This document shows positions 10,107 through 19,335 of a stretch of DNA of 64,000 nucleotides, piece after piece. The notes below the pieces were generated by a model. The model saw only the letters and a program-made list of their open reading frames with translations, was not told the origin of the DNA and searched no databases. Source of the stretch: CAWKMN01 sp963850765 (GTDB taxonomy: Bacteria > Chloroflexota > Anaerolineae > Aggregatilineales > Aggregatilineaceae); the NCBI GenBank assembly GCA_963850765.1, contig CAWKMN010000001.1, positions 433,102-497,101 of the forward strand, read 5' to 3'. How positions within the stretch are numbered: the stretch's first letter is position 1; each line of letters opens with the position of its first letter. Position numbers and translations under genes: made by a program.

Positions 10107-10196
10107 ACCCCTCCCTAAATCCCTCCCCGCACGCGGAGAGGGACTTGAGGCTTCCCCTTTCTCTGCTTGCGGGGAAGGGGCGTGGGGGGATAGGGG
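10107..10196. repeat. Composite hairpin repeat (CCCTCCC...GGAGAGGG type)
   Basis: Two imperfect hairpins, one around CCCTCCCCGCACGCGGAGAGGG and a second pairing CCCCTTTCTC with GGGGAAGGGG. Member of the large intergenic palindromic family found throughout this window. The rest of 10035-10233 holds nothing recognised. Confidence 0.65.
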
Positions 10197-10233
10197 CAAA
10201 TCACGGCGTTATCCCTGCGGTGTTATCGGCATT

Positions 10234-12580
10234 ATGGTAACTGTCATGTTCGCCGGGCTCATCATCCCCCTATCCACCCCCCGCCCGGCGGTCCGCGCGC
10301 AGGATGAGGGCGGCGATATTCCCCTGCCCGTCGCGGCGTTTGGCGCGCATCCCCGGCTGCTGATCACCCAGGCGTATGTGAACCAGACGCTCAAGCCCCG
10401 CGCGGCGGCCGGGGCCGAATCCTGGGCGACGCTGGCGGCCTATGCCGCATCCAACCAACCCGAAGAAGCGATGGAATGGACTCCCGACGCGGCGCTGCGC
10501 TCCCTGGCGGTGATGTGGCTTATTACGCAGGACAGCACCTACGCCGAACGCGCGAAGACCCTGATGGTCGGCCTCGTCAACCGCATCGAGAACCACCCGG
10601 CGATGGCGTCCAACGGCGGCTTTGATGGCGCGTTTATGGGGGACGTGGCGGCGCTGGCGGTGGGCTACGACTGGCTCTATCACGCCCTGTCCGATGACGA
10701 TCGCGCCCCGCTGCGTGACACGCTCTGGCGCGCGGCCAAGCGTCTGCGCAACCCCTCTGCCGATCAGGACGGCGTGATCTGGATCGACGACCGGCTCAGC
10801 GCGTTTGGCAATTATGAGCCGCGCTGGTTGTGGGCGCTGACCGCCACGGGACTCGCGCTGTGGGGCGAGCACGAAGACGCCGTGACCCTGCTCGAATTCT
10901 GCCGCCAGACGTTTTTGGAGACGATGATCCCCGCGCTGGATCTTCAGGAGGGCGGCGCGTGGGCCGAGGGGCCGGTCTACGGGTTTATCGCCAACTGGCC
11001 GAAGGTCCAGACCGCGCTGGCGTGGTGGACGGCGGCGGGCGAAAACTATTTTGATGATACGGACTGGTGGTATGACCGGCTGGCCTATGACCTGTTCCTC
11101 TACCACCCGGCGCAGGCGCGCACCTATAACGAGGATTGGGGCGATCCGATGCCGGACTACCCGTCGATCATCGGGGACTCGGAGCGCTATCATACCGTGT
11201 GGGTGTACGGGCGCGCGCAGGATCTGCTGCTGCACGCGGTCTATAAGGGCTACGAGTACGCCAACTGGATGGCGTGGTTTCTGCGCCAGCCGCTCGGCGT
11301 GATGCCGGACTGGATGGCTGTGGAAGAGTTCCTGTGGCGCGATCCCGAATGGCCGGGTGTGCCTCCCACGCAGACCACGTGGTTCGCGCCGTATAACGGG
11401 CACGTCTTCATGCGCTCCAACTGGACCGATGCCACCGGCCAACTCGACACGACGGCCACCTATGTGAGCTTCAACGCCGGGGATCGGCTGGCCTATCACC
11501 AGTTTTATGACCAGGGCAATTTCACGATCTTCCACAACGGCGAGGATCTGGTCGTCCGCAGCGGCGTATACAGCGGGGATGGCACGTCCGACCACGACGC
11601 GAATTATTACGCCCGCACCATCGCGGCCAATACGATCCTGGTGTGCGATCTGGCCGAGAATTTCGACGGCATCCGTCCCAACGGGGAGCGTGACGTGTGG
11701 CTGAACGACTGCGGCCAGCGCAGCATGAGTCCGGCCAGCCGCACGGCGATCAACGTCGATTACCTGTTCGAGAACTGGCGCGCCTACGATACCGGCTCGA
11801 TCACCCGTTTCGCCGAGCAGGGTGACGTCACCTATCTGCGCGCGGACATCACCGGGGCGTATAACAGCGCCGTCTACACCACGCCCGACAATCGCGCCAA
11901 GGTCAACAGCGTGATCCGCGAGCTGGTCTACTGGCGGCCCGGCACCGTGCTGATTTCGGACCGGGTGATCCTCACCTATCCGTCGCACACGCCGCTGGAA
12001 ATCTTTCACTTCCAGAACGAGCCGTCGCCGTCCGGGCTGTTTTTCGGATCGCTGGTGCGCGAGAGCGCGGTCTATATGCAAAACCTGAAGCCGAACAGCA
12101 CCGTGACGATGGTGCCGGGTTTCGAGGTCGCCGGGCAGATGGTCGATCAAAGCTGGGGCGAGCCGGTCAGCAACGACTTCGAGCGCGATCCCTACGGCTT
12201 TTTCCGGCTGGAGATTTCGTCCGGGCAGCCCGACCCGGCGCACTGGTTCCTGACGGCGTTTGTCGCGCAGGACGCCAGCGATCCGCCCCCATCCGAGGGG
12301 CTGCTGGTGCTTGGCGATACGATGCGCGGCGCGGTGCTGGGCACCGTGCAGGTGATGTTCGATCTGACGCCCGAAGATAACCAGGACGTCACCGAGGCGA
12401 CCTTCCAGATCGGGCCGGGCGTGGCCTACGCGCTCGTGACCGGGCTGGTGCCCAACGCGGCGTATGTGATCGAGGGGGAAGGCCGATCCGCACAGACCGC
12501 TCACCGCCGATGATGCCGGCACGCTGCTGATCGCGAATCCGCTGCCGGGCGGCGTGCGGCTGTCGCTGGCAGAATCCTGA
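10234..12580 (+). CDS. Secreted heparinase II/III-like protein (C-terminal frameshift)
   Basis: A hydrophobic N-terminal signal-like segment (FAGLIIPLSTP) precedes HPRLLIT, typical of the start of heparinase/alginate-lyase-like proteins. The N-terminal half is an alpha/alpha toroid with GYDWLYHALSDDDR, and the C-terminal half has the beta-sandwich motifs YVSFNAGDRLAYHQFYDQGNF and DHDANYYARTIAANT. Such enzymes cleave acidic polysaccharides by beta-elimination or are related hydrolases; the substrate is unknown. The uncorrected frame stops at 12513. A one-base change in the GGGGG run near 12476 gives a natural ending (KADPHRPLTADDAG... to SLAES) with stop 12578-12580. ATG 10234 is the first start after the upstream repeat and has no strong ribosome site, so a later start is possible. 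The gene appears monocistronic. Confidence 0.75.
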
Positions 12581-12720
12581 GTGCGGCGCGAACTCCTGCC
12601 AATGGCCCTGTCTCGTAAGAGGCGGAATGCCTCCCTTTTCGTAGCGGCAACCCTTGAGTTGCCCGATTTTGGGCAGGGCTTGCCCTGGCCCTACAAACAA
12701 GAACCGTTATCCGGGTATCT

Positions 12721-12748
12721 GTAGGGGCGTATCGCGATACGCCCCTAC
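12721..12748. repeat. Perfect 28-bp palindrome, GTAGGGGCGTAT family
   Basis: GTAGGGGCGTAT and its reverse complement flank a CGCG centre. A truncated copy lies at 18182-18206, and the same arm forms the ends around the insertion sequence at 61412-62599. It sits 22 nt upstream of the next start codon. An adjacent stretch (12645-12693) contains GTTGCCCGATTTTGGGCAGG, resembling the flank at about 62633-62656. Confidence 0.75.
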
Positions 12749-12770
12749 GAATTCCGAAGGTAGACATTTC

Positions 12771-14144
12771 ATGTCCAAACGACGATGGCTGCCCGGCCTG
12801 CTGGTGCTGCTGTTCGCACTTGCGGCGTGCGGAGACAAACCGTCAGACGGCACAGCGCAGCGCACGCCCAGCGCTCCCCCGAGCGTCACGCCGACCGCGA
12901 TCGAGCCGACGCCCGAAGGGTTGTTGGTGGGCGAACTGCCCGCGCCGTCAAACGGGGGGCTGGTCCTGCCGCAGATGGTCGGCGTCGAAGGCGGGCTGAT
13001 GATCGCGCGCGGCGGTAATCTCTGGCTGGCGTGGTTTGGCGGCGGCGATCCCGTGTTGATCGCGGAAGGCATCGCGCCCGCCATGGTCGAACTGTCGCCT
13101 GATGGTCGCGCGGTGGTCTATGCGCTGGGCGTCACGCGAGAAGACAGGTCCAATGCCGGTACGCCGATCCAGCGCTTTGAATACCGGCTGACGGTGACTC
13201 ATCTGGATTCGCTGAACCAAGTGGATCTGATCGCCGTGGGCAGCCGGCAGCGGATGAACGGGGCGCTGCTCGGCTGGTCGCCGGATGGGCAATCGGTGCT
13301 GACCTGGAACAACAGCGCGATCATCGCCAGCGGCACGGATGGCCTGGAGGTGCAGGCATGGGCGGGCCTGCCGTCGCTGGCCTGGCTGACGAACAGCCGC
13401 GCGCTGGTCATCGCGCCCGAAGATTTGACCGTGCGGAGTTCGCCGCTGACCGTGTTCCGGGTCGATCCGCAAACCGGCGTCCGCACCGACCTGCAAATTC
13501 CCCTGGACGATTCGCCCGACTTGATGCATATAACCGACGTTCTGGCCGCCCGGAATCTGCATTTGCACCCCACGGCGTTCCACGATTTTCACCGGGTCGC
13601 GCCGCTGCCGGATGGAGGGTGGGCCTATATCGAATGGTCGGACGCAGTCAAGCAGATGAACGCGCCGCTGTGCGCGACCTGGGAACTCCGGCGCACGCAG
13701 CCGGACGACGTGCTGCTGACCTCGCCGGATACGACCTTTTTATCGGATCTGACGGCGCTGCCGGATGGATCGCTGCTGTTCCTGCGCTGGACGCTGAACG
13801 GCTGCCGCTTCCTGGGCGGGATGACAGTGGAACTGCTGCGGCTGGTGCCGGGTGAGGAGCCAGAGGTGATCACGAGCGACGTCGATCCCGGCGACGAGGG
13901 CAGTCCCAATCTGGTGAACAGCCTGGGTTACTGGCGGGCGCGCAAATACGCTGTCACCGCGGACGGGCGTTTTGTCTTCTGGATCGGCAGGGGCGACGTC
14001 GAGGGCGTCTCGCTCATCCACGTGACCGATCTTCAGGAGCATATCAGCGCGCCGCTGCTGGCGGACGTCGTGCTGCCGGACGGTGCGGGTCAATTCCAGG
14101 GTGTATATTGGGTGCCGCTCCCGGTGGAGGAGGGGCAGGAGTAG
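12771..14144 (+). CDS. Lipoprotein with beta-propeller-like repeats
   Basis: Protein of 457 aa with a lipoprotein signal peptide: KRRW, hydrophobic stretch LLVLLFALAAC, cleavage before Cys ~20. A Thr/Pro-rich spacer (residues ~30-50) leads to a repeated region with ELSPDGRAVVYAL, GWSPDGQSVLTW and TADGRFVFWIGRG, the blade signatures of TolB/PD40 propellers. It is likely anchored on the outer face of the membrane and may bind proteins or ligands; no catalytic motif is visible. The start at 12771 is preferred over the longer frame because GAAGG lies 10 nt upstream and it begins the signal peptide. No close operon partner. Confidence 0.8.
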   Translation: MSKRRWLPGLLVLLFALAACGDKPSDGTAQRTPSAPPSVTPTAIEPTPEGLLVGELPAPSNGGLVLPQMVGVEGGLMIARGGNLWLAWFGGGDPVLIAEGIAPAMVELSPDGRAVVYALGVTREDRSNAGTPIQRFEYRLTVTHLDSLNQVDLIAVGSRQRMNGALLGWSPDGQSVLTWNNSAIIASGTDGLEVQAWAGLPSLAWLTNSRALVIAPEDLTVRSSPLTVFRVDPQTGVRTDLQIPLDDSPDLMHITDVLAARNLHLHPTAFHDFHRVAPLPDGGWAYIEWSDAVKQMNAPLCATWELRRTQPDDVLLTSPDTTFLSDLTALPDGSLLFLRWTLNGCRFLGGMTVELLRLVPGEEPEVITSDVDPGDEGSPNLVNSLGYWRARKYAVTADGRFVFWIGRGDVEGVSLIHVTDLQEHISAPLLADVVLPDGAGQFQGVYWVPLPVEEGQE

Positions 14145-14206
14145 GGAGTAAACAGTGGATAGTTGTCAGCAGATGGTTTTGAGTTATGAGTTTTAAGTCG
14201 TGAGTT

Positions 14207-14381
14207 CAGGCCTCACCCCCCGGCCCCCTCTCCGGCATAGCCAGAGAGGGGGAGATCGTGGCTATTGTAGGGGCGGGTTAACAAACCCGCCCAAAGCGAC
14301 CCGGAAGGTCGCCCGACCCACCGCGTCGCGTCCCCCTCTCTAACTTTGTTGGAGAGGGGGATTGAGGGGTGAGGCCTGATT
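14207..14381. repeat. Composite palindromic unit bounded by GGCCTCACCCC
   Basis: Outer inverted repeat CAGGCCTCACCCC / GGGGTGAGGCCTG encloses two CCCTCTC...GAGAGGG hairpins and, at about 14270-14293, a copy of the GTAGGGGCGGGTT palindrome. Flanked at 14173-14206 by GAGTTATGAGTTTTAAG-type and at 14383-14411 by CACTGATAACTGTCAACTG-type short repeats. This accounts for nearly all of the 260-bp gap. Confidence 0.75.
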
Positions 14382-14404
14382 GACCACTGATAACTGTCAA
14401 CTGC

Positions 14405-15465
14405 TCACTGTAGACCCCACACCCGAATCGTCCCATCCGCCCCGGCGCTGGCGATCCGGCCATCGGCGGCCCACGCCACGGAGCCGATCCAGCCTTGCCC
14501 GGTCTCGATCACGTCCACGGCACCGCCCGTTGCCATATCCCAGGTGCGCAGCGTACCGTCGCTGCTCGCGCTGACGACATACTGGCCGGTGGGCGACCAC
14601 GCCACGCTGGTCACGGCCCCGTTATGGCCCTCGAAGATAAACATCGGTTCGCCTGTGCTGACGCTCCACACGCGCACGGTGTGATCGCTGCTGCCGCTGG
14701 CGATGCGGGTGCCGTCTGGCGATACAGCGACGGTCCAGACTTCGCCGCCGTGCCCCCAGAAAACATCGCTCTGAGCGTTGAGCCGAAGCAATCCCACAGC
14801 CGCACTGTGTTGTCCGGGTAGCCGCTGCCCCCGCCGCTGACCAGCTGCGGATTGCCGAAATGAAGCCAGCTGACATCGTTTACCGTGTATTCATGGCCGC
14901 GCAGTTCTGACGCAGACTGGTAGTCGCCGTCTCGACATCCACATCCGGATAACCCCATCGCCATGCGAGACGCGACAGCGAGCCGACATGTCGGGTGCCC
15001 ATTCGACAGCGCTGACCCACTTCCCGCCCGGTTCAATTGCATGGTGATCGGCTCTTGTCGCTGTCTGCATCCCACACGCGGATCGTGCCATCCTCGCTGC
15101 CACTGGCGATCCACTCCCCATCCGGCGACCAGTCCACGGTCCAGACCTGCGCGGTATGCCCTTCGAGCGTGTGGAGCAGCGCACCCTGTGTTCGCGTCCC
15201 AGATCCGCACGGTGCCATCATCGCAGCCGCCGACCAGCCGCGATCCGTCCGGCGACCAGTCCACCGCGAAGATGTCGCCGCAGCCGCCCGCAATCGAGAG
15301 GACTTCGTGCCATTGCGCGGATGGCCCGCCCAATTCCGCGATAACGGTCGGCTCGATGGCCTGTCGGACATCGGGGGAGGTTTCCATGCTGACCGGAGCG
15401 AAGAACCCAAATCCGAGCAAAGCCAATATTCCAAGCAATACGATTCCCATACTGGTCGCGCACAT
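14405..15465 (-). pseudogene. Decayed membrane-anchored WD40-repeat protein
   Basis: The minus strand encodes an N-terminal membrane helix (MGIVLLGILALLGFGFF) followed by WD40 blades spread over all three frames: VDWSPDGSRLVGGCDDGTVRIWD, then WSPDGEWIASGSEDGTIRVWD, EWAPD...GDGVIRMW, DNTVRLWD, and finally two intact blades ending GTIRVWGLQ. At least four frame changes are needed to join them, far more than elsewhere, so this is probably a true pseudogene (or a very error-rich stretch). The start at 15465 is supported by AGGAG 8 nt upstream. An intact protein would have had about five or more blades on the outer membrane face. Confidence 0.7.
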
Positions 15466-15600
15466 GATGGCATCTCCTGGAATCAACGAGTATTTATATT
15501 ACATGATACATGGAGATGGCTGATTCAGAGCATTCGTTTTTGAAGCGCAGGTCAGGCGGGGGATTCGAGGCATAGGGACGCGGCGCGATATGCTCCTGCA

Positions 15601-15703
15601 GGCCCCTCACCCTACCCTCTCCCCGGCCAAGCCAGGGAGAGGGTAAGCGCGGCGGCACCGGCTCCCCCTCTCCGCGCGTGGAGAGGGGGGCGGGGGGTGA
15701 GGT
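15601..15703. repeat. Composite palindromic unit (CCCTCACC...GGTGAGG)
   Basis: Two hairpins, CCCTCTCC..GGAGAGGG with the GGCCAAGCC loop and CCCCCTCTCC..GGAGAGGGGG, lie within outer CCCCTCACC / GGGTGAGG arms. It lies between the WD40 pseudogene and the 3' end of the transporter gene. Confidence 0.7.
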
Positions 15704-15716
15704 AAATGGCGACATC

Positions 15717-16548
15717 TCACCGCGAAATCAGGTAGATGCTGACCAAGAATCAGCAGCCCGCCGATCCAGCCGAGCGGATTGGGCATCTCCGCGAAGAAGA
15801 TCATGCCGATTAGCGCGCCGCTGACCGGCTCGAACAGCGCCACCACGCTCACCACCTGCGCGCTGATGCGCTGCAAGCCCTGGAAATAGAGCAGGTACGA
15901 CAGGCCGAGCGAGAAAATCCCCAGCGGGATCAGCGTGGGCAGGTTCTCCACCACCTCCGCGCCGGGTGACCGGATCGCCCAGGGCAGCAGCACCAGCGCG
16001 ACGATCGCGTTGCTCCAGAGTGTTTGCGTCAGCCCGGAGACACGCCCGCCCAGCCAGCGGCCGATGATCAGCACGAAGGAATAGGTAAAGCCGGACAGCG
16101 CCGCCGCCAGAATCCCGCTGAACGAATCCGAGTCGATACGAAGCCGTGCCGGGTCGGATACGCAGATCGTCCCGATGACGGCTAACCCCAGGCTGATCCC
16201 TGTATACCGGGCGCGCGGCTCGTGCAGCACCAGCGGAGCCAGCAGCGCCACGTAGATCGGCGCGGAGTTGACGAGCAGCGCGGCGTTGGCGGCGGTCGTG
16301 TGCCGGATCGAATAGGTGTAGAGCGTGACGGTCATCGCCACGAACGCGCCCAGGAGCAGCAGCGTCCGCATCGAGGCGCGGTAGCTGGCGAAGCGCACCG
16401 GCTCGCGGAAGCGGATCACCAGGATCGAGAGGAACAGGAACCCGAACACGGCGCGGAAAAAGGCGATGGTTGTGGTGGGCAGGCTGCTGTCGGTCCAGCG
16501 CACGAACGGGATCGCCAGACTGAAGCAGAACGCGCCGATCGCCACCAT
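15717..16548 (-). CDS. EamA/DMT-family transporter (frameshift near 3' end)
   Basis: Around 275 aa with ten predicted membrane helices in two EamA halves; the second begins near SGILAAALSGFTYSFVLIIGRWL. Members export small metabolites or amino acids; the substrate cannot be read from sequence. The uncorrected frame runs on into the intergenic repeat. One surplus T near 15753 hides the expected ending GGLLILVSIYLISR and a stop at 15717-15719. The start is uncertain: ATG 16548 begins in the first helix (MVAIGAFCFSLAIPFVRW), and an alternative upstream start (MLERGIF) lies in another frame, so a second indel is possible. Gene neighbours are unrelated. Confidence 0.75.
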
Positions 16549-16633
16549 GGCAATACCGTGCCAATCGGTCGATGATCGGCTGGGGGTGCGAACCGGCGGC
16601 GGAAAATTCCGCGCTCTAACATAGAGGCTGCAC

Positions 16634-18125
16634 TTACGGCTGCGCGGGCAGCGCGCCGATCTGTGTCATAAAGCCCAGCATGTCCACCGTGATCCACTCC
16701 TCAACAATTTTGCCGTCCACCAGATAGAGCACGGAGTTAAAGCGCAGCGTGACCTCGTTGCCGGTCGGCGGCCCGGCGAAAATCCCTTCCGGAACGGTGC
16801 CGGTATGCGTGCCGTGCAGCACCACCATCGCGGCGACTCGATCACCCTCGGCGGCGGCGATCTCGACGGTGACGGTCAGATCGGGCAGGCCGGCGTGAAG
16901 CTGGCGGATGGTGTCGAGGATGGCAAACGACGGGAGATCATCGGCGTTGATATGCACCACATAATCGCGCGTGATCAGCGCCTCTGCTGCCAGCTGGTCA
17001 TTCTTGCCCCACACCTGCTCATACCAGCGGAGCACGACGTCCTTGTTGGCCTGAAGTTCCTCGGCGGATACGGTGATGTCCGGCAGCGGCGCATCCGCCG
17101 CGCGGCCATTGAGGACGTTGATCAGGGCTGTCGTGAAGCGCTCGCCGTCGGTGGTCATGGCGACCTGCACCGCGCTCCCGTTGGGATCGGCGACCGTGCG
17201 CCCGGATTCGGGGCCTTCATCCTCGATCACGCGGATCGTCTGCGGCTCGATGCCCGCGAGGCTTTCATCGGCCGCAATAGCCGCGGCCAGCGGATCCCAG
17301 AAATAATAGTTGCCGGCGGTCAGCGCCCAGCGATATTTGCTCAGCGCCTTGAAGACGAATTCGGCGGACGGTGTGCTCGCGATCGTGCTGAAGATGGCCG
17401 TAGAAGTCCCAGGTCAGGGGGACGGTGTTCGTGACGTCCAGCGGGACGAACGTCACCGGCGCGCCGGACTCCACGACCAACTGCGCGGCGTGGGGATCGA
17501 CGTAGATATTCCACTCCGCTGCGTCATTCTCCACCAGGCCCAGCAGATTGCCCGGCACGTTGACGGCCCCGCCCATAATATAAATCATGCCGATTTTGTC
17601 CAGCACGTCCGGCTGTGCCAGGACCAGATCCCCGATGTTGGTGAGCGGCCCTAACGTGACCAGCGTCACCGGCTCAGACGTCTCTCGCAGCACCGACGCG
17701 ATCAGATCGACGGCGGTGATGTCCAGCAGGGGAGTCGGGTTGGCAGGCAGCGGCAGGCCCATCATCATATCCATCGCGCTGCGCCAGTCCGCCGGGAAGA
17801 CGTGATCGCCCACCAGCGGCGTTTCGCGCCCACAGGCCACCGGGATAGCGGGGTGTCCACCCAGTGCCAGGAGATGCTGCGCGTTCTGCACGCCGGCATC
17901 GCAGTGCGCTTCGCCCGTCCCGGTTACGGTCAGCGCCTTCACGTCGATGTCGGGCCGCTGAAGCAGGTAGAGGATCGCGATCCAGTCGTCCATCGCCATG
18001 TCAGTATCGATGATGATGGACCGGGGTGAATCCTGGCGCGGTGACTCCGCGCTGGTCGGTGCGGGTTGGGCGAAGCTGAGCAGGAGCAGCAGGGAAACAA
18101 GTGCCATCAAGCCGAGACGTCGCAT
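16634..18125 (-). CDS. Secreted nucleoside hydrolase fused to a SnoaL-like domain (one frameshift)
   Basis: N-terminal signal peptide (LGLMALVSLLLLLSFAQP) followed by an inosine-uridine nucleoside hydrolase domain: IIIDTDMAMDD is the Ca2+-binding DTDxxxDD motif, TLGPLTNIGDL and IYIMGGAV are family hallmarks, and NIYVDPHAAQLVVESGAP is conserved. These enzymes cleave N-glycosidic bonds of ribonucleosides. A frame break near 17400 (after WDFYG) is bridged by the next frame, which continues STIASTPSAEF..ALTAGNYYFWDPLAAA..., and then runs without interruption into a SnoaL/NTF2-like domain (NKDVVLRWYEQVWGKND.. to MLGFMTQIGAL). The fusion itself is therefore read in a single open frame. The SnoaL part may bind or isomerise a small ligand, or help dimerise. 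Confidence 0.8.
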
Positions 18126-18180
18126 GTTCTATTCCTTTGTGGAGATACGCGCTGCCCTGAGGGGCTACCCAGTGATTTAT

Positions 18181-18337
18181 TGTAGGGGCGTATCGCGATA
18201 CGCCCAATCGGTGTCAACTTAAGCGCCGATCGGCGGGTTGGCCCCTCCCTAAATCCCTCCCCACACGGTGGAGAGGGACTGGGTGGCACGCGTTTCCCCC
18301 CTCTCCACCCGGTGGGGAGGGGGCAGGGGGAGGGGCT
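18181..18337. repeat. GTAGGGGCGTAT palindrome plus composite hairpin unit
   Basis: 18182-18206 is a shortened copy of the palindrome at 12721. 18241-18337 holds two hairpins (CCCTCCCC..GGAGAGGG and CCCTCTCCACC..GGTGGGGAGGG). Together they fill the gap between the divergent-end genes. Confidence 0.7.
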
Positions 18338-18344
18338 AATTGGA

Positions 18345-19315
18345 TCAGCGTTCCAGTTCGTTTTTCACCGCGTCGTAGAGCGCGGCAGCTTTCAGCTCGC
18401 TCAGGGTGTAACACGGACCGCCCAACCGCCGGGCCAGCGCATCAGCGAGACCCTGATCGAAGGCGGCGTGCTCCATATTGATCGTCACGTTGCGAATGTC
18501 CGCCTCTTTGATCTGGTCCGCGATGCGATGGGCTTCTTCCTGTGGCGGAACATCCGTCATCGAGACGTTGCCCGCGCCATCGGTCAGCAGGATCAGCAGC
18601 GGCTCGACGTCGGGATGCGCGATTTTCTGCTGCTGGAAAACTTGCAGCGCCAGATACAGCCCGGCCGAGAGCGGCGTTTTGCCCCCCACCGGAATATCGA
18701 CCAGCGCCTTTTTCGCCAGCGTAACGGAGTTCGTCGGCGGCAGAACCAACTGCGCGCGGTCTTTCTGGAAGACGACCAGTCCCACACGGTCGCGGCGCTG
18801 GTAGGCGTCGGTGAGCAGCGACATGATCGCGCCCTTGGTCGCGTTCATACGCTCCGCGACGGCCATACTCCAACTGGCATCCACCACGAACAGGATCAGG
18901 TTGGCGGATTTGCGGACGCGTACCTTGCGCTGCAAATCCTGCTTGTGGATCGAATAGGCCAGTTCGTTGATGTCGCGTTCCAGTTCGCGTTCGATCTGGA
19001 AGGGTGCCGCCGCGCGCAGAGTCGCGTCGAAGGCAATATCGTCGAGCTTTTCGCCAGCCGGGCGCGCCTGGATATAACGGCCGTGCTTGCGATCGGTGCG
19101 GGTGCGGCTGCGACGGCCGCGCGTGCGGCGTGTCAGGCGATCCAGCGGCGTATCCAACCGGCGGACGGAAAATTCCTGTCCGGGCTCGACCTTTTTCCCG
19201 CCGTCCCACCAGTGCGCTTCGAGCGACTGCGCGAAGACATCCTGAGGGCCTGGCTCGGCGGTGGTATCATGTGTGTCAGAATCTGGCTGACCGGCCGGCT
19301 CGGTCAGCGACGCGC
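18345..19315 (-). CDS. ChlD-type chelatase medium subunit, VWA part, read by -1 frameshift
   Basis: This frame continues the ChlI-like gene after a -1 shift at the A8 run. It first encodes an acidic Pro/Gln linker (SLTEPAGQPDSDTHD..), then a basic stretch RRTRGRRSRTRTDR, then a von Willebrand A domain with a DASWSM MIDAS motif, the T of GGKTPLSAGL and the D of LLTDGAGN. The full frameshift product would be about 687 aa, the size of single-chain BchD/ChlD. The in-frame TTG at 19157 has no ribosome site and would cut the linker, so independent initiation is unlikely. Together with ChlI and a large CobN/ChlH-type subunit (not in this window) it would insert Co2+ or Mg2+ into a tetrapyrrole. No photosynthesis genes are seen, so cobalt chelation is the better guess. 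Confidence 0.8.
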
Positions 19316-19335
19316 TTTTTTTTCCTGGCCCACCT
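19287..19335 (-). promoter_or_regulatory. Putative programmed -1 ribosomal frameshift site
   Basis: On the minus strand, in order: an SD-like AGGTGG (19335-19330), six bases, an A8 slippery run read GAA AAA AAA (19323-19316), eight bases, then a perfect 7-bp stem CTGACCG/CGGTCAG with a 7-nt loop (19307-19301 and 19293-19287). The zero-frame stop TGA (19306-19304) falls inside the stem. A one-base backward slip on the A run joins the ChlI-like frame to the VWA frame exactly. Confidence 0.7.

Noticed and set aside
10270..12522. 750-codon open frame antisense to the heparinase-like gene
   Set aside because: No motif or ribosome site; the sense strand carries recognisable heparinase motifs.
19157..19159. 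Independent TTG start for the VWA part of chlD
   Set aside because: No ribosome site, it would remove the acidic linker and VRRLDTP segment typical of ChlD, and the -1 frameshift signals explain the junction better.
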